NCBI RefSeq assembly: GCF_000801105.2
Contig: NC_079515.1
Coordinates: 36,169,407 to 36,233,406 of the forward strand
DNA from: Raphanus sativus
Taxonomy: Eukaryota; Streptophyta; Magnoliopsida; Brassicales; Brassicaceae
Direction of reading: 5' to 3'
DNA length: 64,000 nucleotides
Part shown: positions 1 to 11,289 of the stretch, piece after piece
Numbering within the stretch: the first letter of the stretch is position 1
How the letters are laid out: each line of letters opens with the position of its first letter
Program-made: the position numbers and the translations under genes
Notes under the pieces: generated by a model
The model's input: the letters and a program-made list of their open reading frames with translations, nothing else
What the model was told of the DNA's origin: nothing
Databases searched by the model: none

Positions 1-22
1 TGAAACAGACGCATATAGTTAC

Positions 23-482
23 CAGGAAACACAAAGGAGCGATCCAGGGACCGTAACGACTGAATATCAACGGACTCAGACCAGTTATCCGGAATCTCCT
101 CTGTAATAAGAAGACATCAGATTAAAGTAGAGAAGAAGCTTTAAAGTTGAATACTTTAAAAGTTAAAAGAAGTATTATTACTATATGGAATAGAGATCCA
201 TCCTTGTTCATCAGACACATCAGAGAACCTCTCCATACCAAAGCCACCACCAGACTTTGAATTTGAGTCTCCATTACCGTCGTCGTCTCTAGATCCATCA
301 GCCAAATGATCCTCATCTACTGATGGATACTGTGGGAAAGTCTCCTCAGCTATCAACCCTTCCAGAGTCGATCCGGGGGGCTTGGTTGCTTCGGGAGGAG
401 GAGGTTGAGGCGGAGTAGCTGGTGGTTCGCTCACCGGAGGGCGGTGAGTGGCGGAGGAAGCAGATCGGAGCAAGAAATTCAT
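23..482 (-). CDS. FYVE-type zinc-finger protein, N-terminal part (runs off left edge)
   Basis: Two exons are visible, 182-482 (ATG at 480-482) and 23-100, separated by a GT-AG intron. The start is proline-rich and acidic. The splice joins IPY to KEIPDNWSESVDIQSLRS, followed by LDRSFVFPG, which I recognise from memory as the segment ahead of the FYVE/RING-type zinc finger in a small plant family (Arabidopsis At3g43230/At1g29800 type). The zinc finger itself would lie left of position 1. A donor at about 22 shows that the gene continues. The 5' UTR seems split: an acceptor ends at 501 and a donor starts at 696, leaving a non-coding exon from about 697 to 770. FYVE domains usually bind phosphatidylinositol 3-phosphate on endosomes, but that part is not visible, so function is inferred from the family only. 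The GTG at 485 is not the start. Confidence 0.6.
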
Positions 483-770
483 CACTCAGGATCCCAAAAA
501 CTGCAATCAAACAGAAGAGAGTGTTAAAAGGTCAATTTTTCTCTCTCTTCTATCTCCATAAAGTTTGCAGATTTATCGCCAAAGATGGTAACTTTATCTC
601 GCTATCTTTACAGAAGAAGAAAGAATCTACTTGATTCGATCTAATCGGATCCAAAAATTGAAGAGCTTCAGCAAATGAAAAAAAAATGCACGATACCTGA
701 TGAAGTGTCCTCGATTGGATCTGTGGATTCGCCCGAAGAGAAGTTAGACGTGGAGAGGTAATCAATCACC

Positions 771-1845
771 TTCCTTCTACACAAAAACTATTTCCTTAAA
801 CTTCATCAGCATTTGATCAAAACCCCCTAAAACAGAAAAGAATAATAATACATTTTATTTCACTTCCAAGCAAAAAAATAATACTAATTCACAAGTGTTT
901 TTATTTCAGCGGAAATTTTACAAATGAAGGCTTTAATAATAACTTAATAATGTAATGGTAATGGTAATGAAAAAAGGGGGTTTAGAAATTAGAACTACAA
1001 ATTTGGTAATAGGTTATTGATGTAGTAATTACACTAACTCTCCTCAGTTATGCTTCAAAAAAATATTTGATTTTACTAGTGTTTGGTCTGCTTCTTCCCC
1101 CGAGTATTTTTAACACTGAAATTAAATTAATTAATTCAGGAACATCTCAGTCGTTGGTTCCCTGAGCAAACAAATTTGGGATACCCCAATCCAAATCTAA
1201 CCCAAAAAAATCTGAACCAAAATCCAAATCAAAATAACAAAATATCCTTTGAGTTAGAAGAAATCGGATAACTGAAACCCCGAATAAATAATAGCTGAAT
1301 CAGAATAGATTTACGAAGATAACCGAACATATGCATATTTACCTTATATTATTAGTTTTATTCTCTCTCATTTCATTCAAAATACTTATATTGATGCTAC
1401 ACATAGTTTAAGATCAGATAATATACATATAATTATGGATTATTGCTCACTTAAAAAACATGTTAAACTTTTTGTTTCACGCATTAACAAAAATTGTATC
1501 CAAAATTTTAAATTAATAGCCAAATTAATGTATTTTTAGTTTTAAATTTTATCTCCAATTCTGATATTTTTATAGAGATTCTCCGTGTATCTAGGCAGCT
1601 AAGCTCATCTTCTTATTTCTTCCAGGTGAACACCGCTTTTTATTTCTTACTTGATTTGAGTTCCACACTGTGACTCTGATTGATTAGATGTCTTTTTCGA
1701 TTTGAGTTTATTTCTTGATTGATTCGAGTTCTACACTTGATCTGATTGATTTGAGTTACATCCTAAATGTTATGGAAAGCTTTGATTCCATAAATTAATT
1801 ATTTCTCTGTGTTCATTTTGTTTGCAGTTTGCTTACATTCCAGCA
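771..1845. repeat. intergenic DNA with degenerate AAATCCAAAT-like repeat
   Basis: No gene is visible. The stretch from about 1165 to 1330 is made of short degenerate repeats of the type CCAAATC, GAACCAAAATCC and CCGAATAA. Similar stretches occur at about 11360-11950, 26530-26660 and inside the element at 32234-32918, and seem to be common decayed DNA-transposon interiors in this genome. The last 250 bases may hold the 5' UTR and a UTR intron of the downstream Rab-like remnant (CAG acceptor at about 1827). Confidence 0.4.
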
Positions 1846-2510
1846 ATGGTTTTACCGATTTTAGTTGTTGGTGACAGAGGGTACTATATCATATCTTGTT
1901 TTTTTATCTTCGTCATTGTTCTTCCATTTTCAAATATTTTGTTTGAATATTGATTTCTTTGATTTGGACAGGGTTGGTAAATCATCATTGATTAACAGGT
2001 ACGGATCTGAGAGGTTCTTATGTTTTTTTTTTCTTTGGTCTTATTTTATCAATTATGTTAAGCAATTTGTTAACATGTTTCAGGTTTGTTAATCGTGAGC
2101 TTACGGCTGAGATTGATGGCGCTCTGGTAAGATGGATGGAAATTGATGATAAGATCTGGAAGTCGAAGGTAAGAAAATAATATGTACTAGTTTATTTAAT
2201 GGAGCTTTGAATATGAATAAACTAGTTTCTTTCCATGTAGATTTGCGAGGATAGCGTGTCCCTTTATCGACGTGATCGAATCTGTTGCTGTGTTCTTGTC
2301 TTTGATGTCAACGACATAACATCGTTTGACAGTCTCAACAAACATATTGACCAGTATGTTTATCAGGTATATAAAATCTCTCATACGATTTGACATTATA
2401 AATTTTCATTGCCAAAATCTCATGGTGGTTTTCGCAGATGCTAAGAGTCAATCCGAACTCAGATCACTTCCCCCTCAACATAACCAACAAGAAGAAACAT
2501 TTATTATTTT
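1846..2510 (+). pseudogene. Rab7-like small GTPase remnant fused upstream of CSN2 fragments
   Basis: Exons 1846-1880, 1972-1998, 2084-2168, 2241-2366 and from 2438 join in frame with clean GT-AG introns. They give a protein starting MVLPILVVGDRGVGKSSLIN. The P-loop GDRGVGKS is intact. The later block CCCVLVFDVNDITSFDSLN matches the Rab G-domain strand that normally reads CCALVYDVN plus SFDNL. The switch II motif DTAGQE is gone, replaced by ICEDSVSLYRRDR. The fifth exon (NPNSDHFPLN and ITNKK) lines up only loosely with the NKxD region, and the frame then enters AT-rich sequence. The G4 and G5 motifs and the prenylated C-terminal cysteines are missing, so GTP hydrolysis and membrane anchoring are unlikely. 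Conserved splice sites suggest recent decay or a still-transcribed chimera. Possible parent: a RABG-type gene. Confidence 0.6.
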
Positions 2511-3766
2511 TCTCTTTTTTTGAAGTAGCAAAGAACCATAATACTCATGGAAATGACTTGAGACAAAACCTGATGATTTTTCTTTCAGAGTTTGCTAATG
2601 TTGTCAGCATTGATCCACATAATGCTAATTGGTAATCTCTCTCTCACTTGTTAAATGATTTTCTTGGTTTATGTCCAGTTGCATTCTTTGCTTCTAGATT
2701 ATTCTGTTTCATACTTTTTTAATTGTTTAAGTGCTTCAAAGCTTTTAGGCAGATGGTGAAGATTTATTGTCGTCAAGGTGAATACGAGAAAATGATGGAT
2801 GTCAATCTAAAGATGCTTCAATACATCAAGGGTAGATACCAAGGTGATTCCGTGTATAGGTTTTTGCAGTCCCTCCGCCATGACTTAAACCGGTTGCAAA
2901 AACTGCACAAAAATTGAATGATGCTTCAATATATTTATATTTTTTCCTTTTTTAAAATCTTAACAAAAATGATGAACTAAGAAAATTATTTATTATAAGA
3001 TAAGTTTAATGTAGATGTGAAATATTTGCATCTTTATAATTTTGTAACATACAATATCCACTTAGAAATAATAGTTAGTTATTTATAAGAAAATAAAAAG
3101 AGTATTTTTACAATTTTATTTTGGTTAGTCTTTTAGAAAGGAAATTATTTATTCTATAGTATTTTTTTATTCATGATTTTTATTAAATAATTTATTGTAC
3201 TTGTAGGATTTCATAATTCGTTTTTGTTTAATATTTTTTTCTTGAAAGTTAATATTTATCTTTTATAATTCTCTTTCTTCAGTATCTTTAAAAACAAAAA
3301 TTATATTTTTTGCTAAAAGGAAAAATTACTTTCAAATAGCCCTTTACAATTATTTTTTATTAGAACTTTTTTAAAAAATTAAAATTATAATCAAATATTT
3401 TTAACAATATATACATGGCAAAATGTACTTGGCAGAACGTCAGTGGACATAAGCTTATGTTGCCTTCAGCACGGTTTTTACAAACTACTGCAAAGACAAC
3501 AACCAGAGATATATACCATGTGTAAAGTAAGTTTCCTTTCATCTTCTCATCTCTATATACATATGTTTTTATCTCTATTTTTATACCTTTTAATTGATCT
3601 TTTGTCTTTCCTTACAAAAGGTTTGATCTTATGGCGAGTATGATGGGCTCGAATGATCAGAGTAATTAGTCGTTTCCATTAGTACTATGGTTCTTTGCTA
3701 CTTTCAAAACCGAGTAATAAATTAATTCTTGTTGATTATGTTGTAGTGTGATGTGATCTGAGTTCG
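2454..3766. repeat. about 100-bp inverted repeat pair (2454-2557 and 3669-3766)
   Basis: The reverse complement of 3669-3766 follows 2454-2557: both begin CGAACTCAGATCAC, share CAACAAGAA, and share GTAGCAAAGAACCATA near the end, with scattered substitutions and small gaps. The left copy spans the fifth Rab-like exon. The right copy interrupts the CSN2 exon just before HPEIL. Confidence 0.75.
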
Positions 3767-4200
3767 AGTATGCCCTACACATGGGACCTACACATCTGCG
3801 CAAATCACCCTGAGATCTTGACATTGAAATCTTCCATAGAAGCATATCAAAAACAGGATCTTGAAGAGTTCGAGAGAGCACTAAAGGTAACTTAAAAAAA
3901 TAATATGGTTTTCTCACATAAACAATACTCTGATTAAACTGTTTGGTTATGTAGAGTAACTTGGAGCATGATACGTTTATCAATCGCTGCATGGAAGATT
4001 TGCTACAGAAGATGAGAACACAAGCCATACTGAACTTGCTGGAGTCGTGCACAACAAAGAAGATTGGAATTTCATTCATATCTACCAAACTGGGCGTCAC
4101 AGAGGATGAAACGATGGAGTTGTTGAGGTTGCTGATACTCAACAGTGGAGTTCATTGGCTCGTTGATGAAGTGGAAGGTTACTTGGTGAGAGTTGAGTGA
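2585..4200 (+). pseudogene. COP9 signalosome subunit 2 (CSN2/FUS12) remnant, internal part missing
   Basis: Separate exon-like blocks match CSN2 as I remember it. About 2589-2633 reads EFANVVSIDPHNANW (CSN2: FAEVVQMEPEKADW). About 2734-2830 reads FKAFRQMVKIYCRQGEYEKM. From 3420 to 3527 come KMYLAERQWT, a TAA stop at 3450-3452, then NYCKDNNQRYIPCVK ending at a GTAAGT donor. About 3621-3668 reads DLMASMMGSNDQSN. From 3790 to 3886 comes HPEILTLKSSIEAYQK, ending at a donor. The last block, 3955-4200, reads CMEDLLQKMRTQAILNLLES and is the PCI-domain end. The central TPR-like part of CSN2 is absent and the last 35 or so residues are cut off. An in-frame stop, lost splice phase after 2633 and an inserted inverted repeat make it a pseudogene. 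Intact CSN2 helps form the CSN deneddylase complex. Confidence 0.7.
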
Positions 4201-5838
4201 TTACAAAAGCGTGCTGGGTTAATAAGAGTGCTAAAACTCTTTTGTTTCGTTCATTATCAGTTGTGGTCAAACTCGTCTCTGCAATTACTAATTAGAAACT
4301 TAAATCCATTTATGTATCTAGTCGTTTTCCCTTTCAATGTGAAGCACCACACTGAGTTTTCACATTTATGCCGGTGCCGAACACTGCACCAGTTACTATG
4401 GACAATCAATACTAGCATAATCCTCTGAGAACCAATACAGCTCATAGAGCTGGCAGAATAATTGGTGTATATGGACGGACAATCAATACTACCCGGTTCC
4501 TCTGAGAACCAACCATACGGCTCCTTGTGTTCATGATCCGGCCCTGGCAAGAAGTCTAAGAAGCATCCGCTTTTGACTTTTGCGTTTATAAATATTTCAT
4601 TGCCAATTGTATAATGAAAGTTACAGTAGCCCGACTTGACTGGTTCGACTTACGCGGTATACATTTTTTACTTTTTTTAATTAATGTAGCTTTTAGTGGC
4701 CCAAAATACAATTTTTGCTTCCAGCCCACTGAAAGCCCGGGCCCCTACCCTTAATATCATGTAAAACCCCCGTTTCGGCTCCAAGTGTCTACGTGCTCTA
4801 TACATATCTCAATACTTAGCATAATTTGCTTATATGTAATAGCCACGTTATTTGAGTTCCAAGTACTGAACTGAGTTCTGAGTTTCATATAACTCTGGAT
4901 GAGAGATGGAACTTAGCATTCGTTTTATCAGAAGTCTTAACCATAAAATTAATGATTTAAACAATCTAACCATGAATTAAAAAGAGAATGTGCACCTTTA
5001 AATGTTACGAGGAAAAAACTACATGACTTGTGAAACCAAAACGTTAGATTCCGTTTCAATTCGTTTCTTCTTTTTACTATCAACTCCTTTTTCCATGTGG
5101 AAAAGACGAAAAGTTGAAACGTAATCTGCTTCGCAAAAACTCAGGACGCATCTAATAGTTTGATTAATAACAATATTATATATTTTCTTTCAAAGCTTAC
5201 TAGCAACATTATTACCAACCTTAGGTTTTCTTTCGTTTTGTGTTGTTGGTCGACAATACAAATCATAACTATATCACTTTCTATTTTATCTTGTTGATTC
5301 AAAACTTTATATTCTTTCAAAGCGAAATCAAGTGGGTTGGACGTCATGATTAACGTGTTTAGTTTATGAGGAAAGTGTGATTAAAGTAGCTGCGATGATT
5401 AAAGTCATAAAGTGTGATACTACAATGCACTGAGATACCAAGTACGAACAGTGTACTTGCGTTTATGACTTCCAAAACTTAAGAAAACGTTAACACAACT
5501 TTTCTTCATCATCTTTTTAGTTCGTCATGGACATTATACCTAACTTAAGAAATAAATACGTCACAAAAAGACTAAACTTTTGTTAGTGGAGTAGTCAACG
5601 AATCACAAATGACCCCACTCAAAAAATAAATATCACAAATATCAATAAAATTGCAAATTCGGTTTGACTTTTTAGCCCAAGACAGAGACTGTCGCGCACT
5701 TCAATGCATCAGACTAGGACATAGGAGTACACTCACGTGACGAGCGCGTTATACGTTGTTCCCACCTCAAATTCCACCACCCTGCGTCTTCGGAATTTTA
5801 ATATTTATTTGTTTTTCAATTTCACTACGGAAATATAT
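4201..5838. other. intergenic, no gene seen
   Basis: No open frame here shows codon structure or a recognisable motif. Around 4250-4560 short frames exist on both strands without family resemblance. The GC-richer patch at 4700-4760 contains GCCCGGGCCCC. Nothing else can be supported. Confidence 0.4.
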
Positions 5839-6115
5839 TGACGAGAAATATCCCACATCGGAAATATAAGAATTATTCTACTACTATATAAAGGGTTATG
5901 GTCAATCCACTAATTATCAATTGGTTTTAAGTTGGAAGCGCATAATTAACCTGAATTTAACATCTTATCAGAACGATAAGAGGGAGGGTTTTGATGAGAA
6001 ACATCCCACATCGGAAATATAAGAATTATTCTACTACTATATAAAGGGTTAGAGTCAATCCACTAATTGCCAATTGGTTTTAAGTTGGAAACCAATAATT
6101 AACCCGAATATAACA
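5839..6115 (+). mobile_element. TRIM retroelement, minimal: two 124-bp LTRs around a 29-bp interior
   Basis: LTR1 is 5839-5962 and LTR2 is 5992-6115. Both run TG...CA and share CCCACATCGGAAATATAAG and CAATTGGTTTTAAGTTGGAA. Between them lie a primer-binding-like TCTTATCAGAACGATAAG and a purine tract AGGGAGGGTTT, with no room for genes. The first LTR has drifted (GACGAGAAATATC against GATGAGAAACATC in LTR2). No clear target-site duplication is seen. The same family inserted at 46700-47269 with a longer interior and the standard TGGTATCAAAGC primer site. TRIMs depend on other retroelements for movement. Confidence 0.8.
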
Positions 6116-6335
6116 GAATATTCGTTATTATTTTATAATAATACACTATATTAACACCAAATCCTACCCGCGACAAGTTCAAACATGCAATACGTTCTTA
6201 TTATTATCATGCAGTATAACAAAAGCTTTAAAAATCCTTTATTTAATTATTCGAAACAAAACACACCAAACGCCGTTGTACTACTAAAGTCCATGATAAG
6301 AATTATTAGTGCAATTAAAAAGACATGTCTGATCA

Positions 6336-8561
6336 TTAACCGAGGATGGTGGTTTCAGCGATCATGGAAGTGACGACATAAGGATCCATGTTAGAAGCTG
6401 GCCTTCGGTCCTCGAAGTAACCTTTGCCTTCTTTCTCAGTGTCACGTCCCACTCTTACCGAGGCTCCACGGTTCGCCACTCCCCAAGAGAACGTGTTGAT
6501 GTCTGCAGTTTCATGCTTCCCCGTGAGACGACGTTCGTTGCCTTCACCGTATGCAGCAATGTGCTCCTTGTGCTTCACCTGAAGCTTCTCTATTGCTTTC
6601 TTTATCACTGCTAATCCTCCGTCGTTCCTCATCGTCTTCGTACTGTAGTTGCAGTGAGCTCCAGCTCCGTTCCAGTCACCCTGAACCAATGCAACAATAT
6701 GTTACAACAACGCTACTTACAATCAGGGCCCGCTACGAGAATTAAGAGGTCATAAACATGTTAAGATAAATTTTAATAAAAAATTGTGTTATACAAATAA
6801 TGAGACTAGATCATGTATTATGATAAGTTAGCACATAAGGAAATTTCTTTTTGAAACTATAATTAATTAAAAATTTAAAACATATTTATTTTATATAAAG
6901 ATTTAGCGATTAGGATGATATTTTCTGATAAACTTTAAAAATGTAGATTACCAAAGAAAAACTTAAAAATGTACTATTTTGGATATTTACTTAATTCTTT
7001 TTTATTTTTATGAATAATAGTTTTTAGATGAGCTAAAACGAATGTTTCGTCGCACTTTGTATATGACCGACGCTGCTTACAGTGCATATGATGAGCATTA
7101 GAGTGTGTTAAGATACTAACCGGGACTGGTTTTGGGTCGAAGCTGACATTTACACCAGAGATCTCAGTGATCCTCTGTCAAACAGATAGTTTGATCATTA
7201 GCAAAGCTTGTACGTATTCACAGTAATACAGGTTAAAGTAGATTATTACCTCGAGAAGGTATCTAGCGACCCAGACTTGATCACCAGCACTAATACCCTC
7301 AACTGGACCGACTTGGAACTCCCACTGTCCAGGCATGACTTCTCCATTGACACCGGAGATGCTAATACCGGCGTAAAGACAGGCCTTGTAGTGTGCGTCC
7401 ACAATGTCACGACCAATGGCTTTGTCAGCTCCCACGCCACAGTAGTACGGTCCCTATGTCATAATATTAGAAAGTTAGGTAAAAATAACATTAGAATCAG
7501 TTGATTGTTAGATGTACCTGAGGACCAGGGAAGCCACCAATAGGCCAACCAATAGGCCAGTTCACACCCTTTTGCATCAAAGTGTATTCTTGCTCAATCC
7601 CATACCAAGGCACCTCCTTGGCAACGTTGGGATGGCTGAAGATCTTAGAAGCATTGTGCCTCTTGTTGGTCGGGATTGGATCTCCAGCCGGTGTGTAAGC
7701 GTCACACATCACCTGCATAGATCACACAATAGCCAATTTTTTTATTCTGATCCAAAATTGTATTTAGTCACACACTAATTATATAAAAACCAACCCTACC
7801 AGGATGTTGTCGCCTCTCCTGAACGGATCACGAAATATCGCCTGAGGGCTATCGATTCATTAACAAAACAAAAAAACAAGAATGAAGATCAAGACGAGAT
7901 TTGTGTTAAATACTTATTACAGTAGATAAACAGAGGTAGATGATCGGGAAAACATACTATAGAATGACTTCACTGTTATCTCCAGCGGCCTGACCGGTGC
8001 TGGACCCATCGTAGTTCCACTTGGGAAGCTTTGATGGATCGCTCACTGGTCCTGGGAGCGTCTGTATTTATCCAAAAACAAATCAGATTTTGATCATACA
8101 AGGAGAAACAGAGGATGTGAAACAGAGTATGAACAGAGAATACAAGGAAAAACAGAGGATGCATAAACAGAGCATCAACTTACCCTGGCTTTGCTTCTAA
8201 TGTCCATTCCAGATCCACCGATCCTGTTCAATCACAATCCATACGAAAAATATCACAAACCCAGAAGACGACAACAGAGAAAGAGACAAGCTTTATGATG
8301 TACACGTCAATCTCATCGACACAAGACAGAAAAAGAGAAAAAAAAAACAGTGAAGTGAACCGAAATTGTAAAAACATAAGAGATTATTAATAGCAAAGGC
8401 AAAGCTTTTGGATCGTAGCAGTAGTAAGAAAACAGATATAATGAGACTGGTCGTGAAAGAGAAGGGACTAGGGAGATGGAACCAAACCATATGTATTCGG
8501 CAATGATTTGCTTGGTGGTGTCGGAGAGGTTGAGGTTGACGAGATCTGAAAGCAAAGACAT
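6336..8561 (-). CDS. GLN1;3: cytosolic glutamine synthetase GLN1;3-type
   Basis: Makes glutamine from glutamate, ammonium and ATP in the cytosol. Start ATG at 8559-8561 ([17 protein letters not shown]), stop at 6336-6338 after AETTILG. The coding sequence is spread over about eight or nine exons. Exon joins that I checked keep frame ([15 protein letters not shown] and [14 protein letters not shown]). Signature blocks are present: [64 protein letters not shown] and [20 protein letters not shown], the last including the ATP-binding region. The C-terminus ILG, instead of the LLWNP of other cytosolic forms, together with [10 protein letters not shown], points to the GLN1;3 class (Arabidopsis At3g17820). 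There is no plastid transit peptide. Length is about 354 residues, as in the family. PYD1 lies on the same strand further along, as in Arabidopsis. Confidence 0.93.
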
Positions 8562-8644
8562 GGCTGTGCGTCGGAGAGAGTAATAGTAATCAATGAATGT
8601 TGTTTTAGGGAAGACGATATCGATACAGCTTCTCTCCTGCGAGT

Positions 8645-8652
8645 GTTTATAG
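8645..8652 (-). promoter_or_regulatory. TATA box of GLN1;3
   Basis: On the minus strand the sequence reads CTATAAAC about 85 bases upstream of the ATG. A CT-rich leader (CGCAGGAGAGAAGC) follows, which fits transcription starting near 8615-8620. Confidence 0.6.
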
Positions 8653-9255
8653 AGCTTTTTTTGTTTTTGTTTTCTTTCTTTATTTTAATTTTCAGATATT
8701 TAGGTCCAATAGGAAAAGTTGGTGATTTTATTTTTATTGTTGTGTGGCAATATTACTTCTTAGAACTTTTAATAATAGATTAGTATGATTATTTCGATTC
8801 AGTTACGATTTATCCTGAGATTGCAGAATACAGATTATGCAGGAGATCAAACAATATTAAAAGGTGAATAAGAAGCTCAGGGAGAGTGTCTACGTAGGAC
8901 AAAAAAATCATCCAATCAGAGGTAGTTTTGTTTCCACGTCATATATGGCTTGAAATAAAGTAGATTTTCGTATGGATTTTATGAAAATTATCAGTTAGGC
9001 CCATCCCAGCCCATATGTAAAACAGATAAACCTGTATTGTTTTTTTTTTGTCAACGAACAGTTCTTCTCTCTTGACTTTTCCACTTCATCTTCTCCGATT
9101 TAAGATTTTTTTTTCATAACCTTCTCAATAAATGATGATCTTAAAATCATTCTTGAATGTTTCTTTCCACCTCCATGTGATCCTTCTCCTATATAAAGCT
9201 ATATGTCTTAACCTAAATTAACCCAAAATCAAAACCTAAAGTTACATCCATAGCC

Positions 9256-10134
9256 ATGAAATCCACGGCAAAATCTCAGCTCTCCACTCGCACTTTATTC
9301 TAAGCCCAACCGCACGATCTCTACTTCTACTCAGCCACCGTCAAATCGAAAATGCAATTCCTCTGGTAAAAGCTCATCGCCGGCGAATCTCCTTCAGAGC
9401 TGAATCATCATCATCCAGGTTCTTACCATGTGACGTCTCTCAGCTTTGTCTACCCGTCGAGAATATCAGTCTTCAGGTGACTCGATCTCTTACCCTCTCT
9501 CATTACTGCCACCATGTTTGCTTCTATTGAAATGACTTCTTTCCCTAGACTAATAGTGTTACCAACATCAGTTTCTTTTTGACTAATATATCGAAGTCTT
9601 TATATTCGTATTAACAGCTCCGGTGAAGCAACCAATGAGCTACAAATGCTTCTTAAAACAGTGAGGTACACTCTTGGGAACTTGCAAACGTGTCTAGAGA
9701 TTAAGGTCCATTGTTATGTGATCAATGACACTGATTTCTTTTTTCTTTTATGGTCCATGAACATTATTTAGCAACCAAATGAAGTGAAATTCAAAAGGCT
9801 GCGTAAGGTATGTGGTAACAATAGGTCTCTAATAAATATACTAACTTATTTGAGTTAATATTTCAACTGTCTGATATGTTCGACGACATGAATTCCATTT
9901 CAGGGGAACCCTCCAATTAAGCGCAAGATACTCAACTTTACAGGTTTTTTCCTTCTCCGTCATCTCATCACTGAGTATATATGATATATGTATGTAAACC
10001 GATTCGGACGGGGTTGTTTTACAGCTGCGATTGAGATCCTTCCGTGGTTGGCTTTGTGGAAGAGATTGTATCGAAAGGCAGAGGAGCATAGGAACGTAAT
10101 GACCCAGGCCTCTTGTGGATTGCCAAGTCTATGA
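9256..10134 (+). pseudogene. PUB-domain gene remnant
   Basis: Four exon-like blocks join with conserved phase: about 9360-9476, 9618-9705, 9772-9807, 9904-9943 and 10025-10134 (the first two split by one intron). The joined frame contains ELQMLLKTVRYTLGNLQTCL, then NEVKFKRLRKGNPPIKRK, then AAIEILPWLALWKRLYRKAE, and stops at 10132-10134. The pattern of a helix, then KFrklRkgNp, then aIeiL fits the PUB (PUG) domain, which binds the tail of the CDC48/p97 ATPase. The aromatic GF after the EIL helix is replaced. An ATG at 9256 opens a frame that hits TAA within 20 codons, and another TAA lies ahead of IAGESPSELN, so the N-terminus is broken. It could be a young pseudogene of a PUX-type or UBA-PUB protein. 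The parent is not identified. Confidence 0.45.
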
Positions 10135-10734
10135 TTGAATCACACACCATAGGTTCCAGGATATATAAAACTTCATAAAAGTAAGATTTGGGACTGATAA
10201 TATATGAAGCGTGGTTCTGTAACACTGGTGGAAGCATATAATATTACCTCTAATTGGAGTGTGGATCTATATGAAAAAGGAGAGAGATGAAAGTCTGAAA
10301 CTAAATTGGTGTCCATGAAATAACAACAGAACAGTTGGTGTTCTCAGGTATACTCAATCAACTAAATTTTTAGCTTCCTTAACTAACATTTAAATATTTG
10401 GTCAGAGTCTCACTACTACTAAATAATATAAAGTCTGTAACTTAATGCAGGTTCCGTGTCCAGTTCTGTGTCTGATGGGACAGTGCGGTTGGGTTGTCCA
10501 TTTGATGGAGAGATGACTAAACTAATCAACGAACGTTCAGCAGATGTGCTCAACTTTTTTTTTTGTAACTTAGATGTGCCCAACTTACGGTAAACCATCG
10601 AGAATCTTATACAATTGCTGGTTTAAGTTTTATTTTTAAAACACCAATACGAAAAAAAAAATCTGACCTGAATCTTCTAAGACGGCCCAGGTGTGGAGGA
10701 CCCCAATCAAAGACACAATGGTTAGAGGACTGGT

Positions 10735-10917
10735 TTGGAGGAAGAATCATGCACGAGTAGTGGAAGCCATGAACTGCTTCATCATGGTGGAGTCAAGCCT
10801 GACAGTGATCTGCTTCATCATGGTGGAAACCATGATCTGCTACATCATGGTGGAGTGAAGCCTGACAGTGTAGAACTTCAGGATGTGCACACCATCAAGA
10901 AGACCCGAAATGGTTAG
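10735..10917 (+). repeat. short ORF built of a tandem LLHHGG peptide repeat
   Basis: A 60-codon frame from ATG at 10735 contains three units: LLHHGGVKPDS, LLHHGGNHD and LLHHGGVKPDS. The DNA repeat is about 27-36 bp around CTTCATCATGGTGGA. I do not recognise the protein. It may be an exon scrap of a histidine- and glycine-rich repeat protein. No introns, promoter or continuation are seen on either side. Confidence 0.3.
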
Positions 10918-11236
10918 CTTCGCATAAGAGGGAGTGTCCAAGCCCAACGATTTAACCAGAATAGTATTAAAAACTCTAGAGAAGGATAAAAGCCATGCTA
11001 CTACACTATGACGAAACGATTTTATCTTTTCGGTTCTTTGATAAAATAATAATTCTTTTGATACTTTAAACTAATTACTGTAAATTTTAATAATTGTTGT
11101 TTTTAATTGTCTCTGTTTTTATGCATCACACAACATTTAGTGAACATTTCAGTAAGTTAAGTCTTTGTTTTTATTTGTACTAGCATTCTTCGTAAATAAT
11201 ACTACAGTCTATCTTAATACCAAAATATTTTGCAAA

Positions 11237-11240
<4 letters not shown>

Positions 11241-11269
<29 letters not shown>
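11241..11269. repeat. (TA)n microsatellite
   Basis: About 14 uninterrupted TA dinucleotides in AT-rich intergenic DNA. Confidence 0.9.
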
Positions 11270-11272
<3 letters not shown>

Positions 11273-11289
11273 TTTTATAATGGAAATAA

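Noticed and set aside
3666..4142. Minus-strand 158-codon frame over the CSN2 remnant
   Set aside because: It is antisense to the CSN2 exons; its only similarity is to the inverted copy of the Rab-like exon.
7208..7504. Plus-strand frame across the glutamine synthetase gene
   Set aside because: It is antisense to GLN1;3 exons and crosses its introns.
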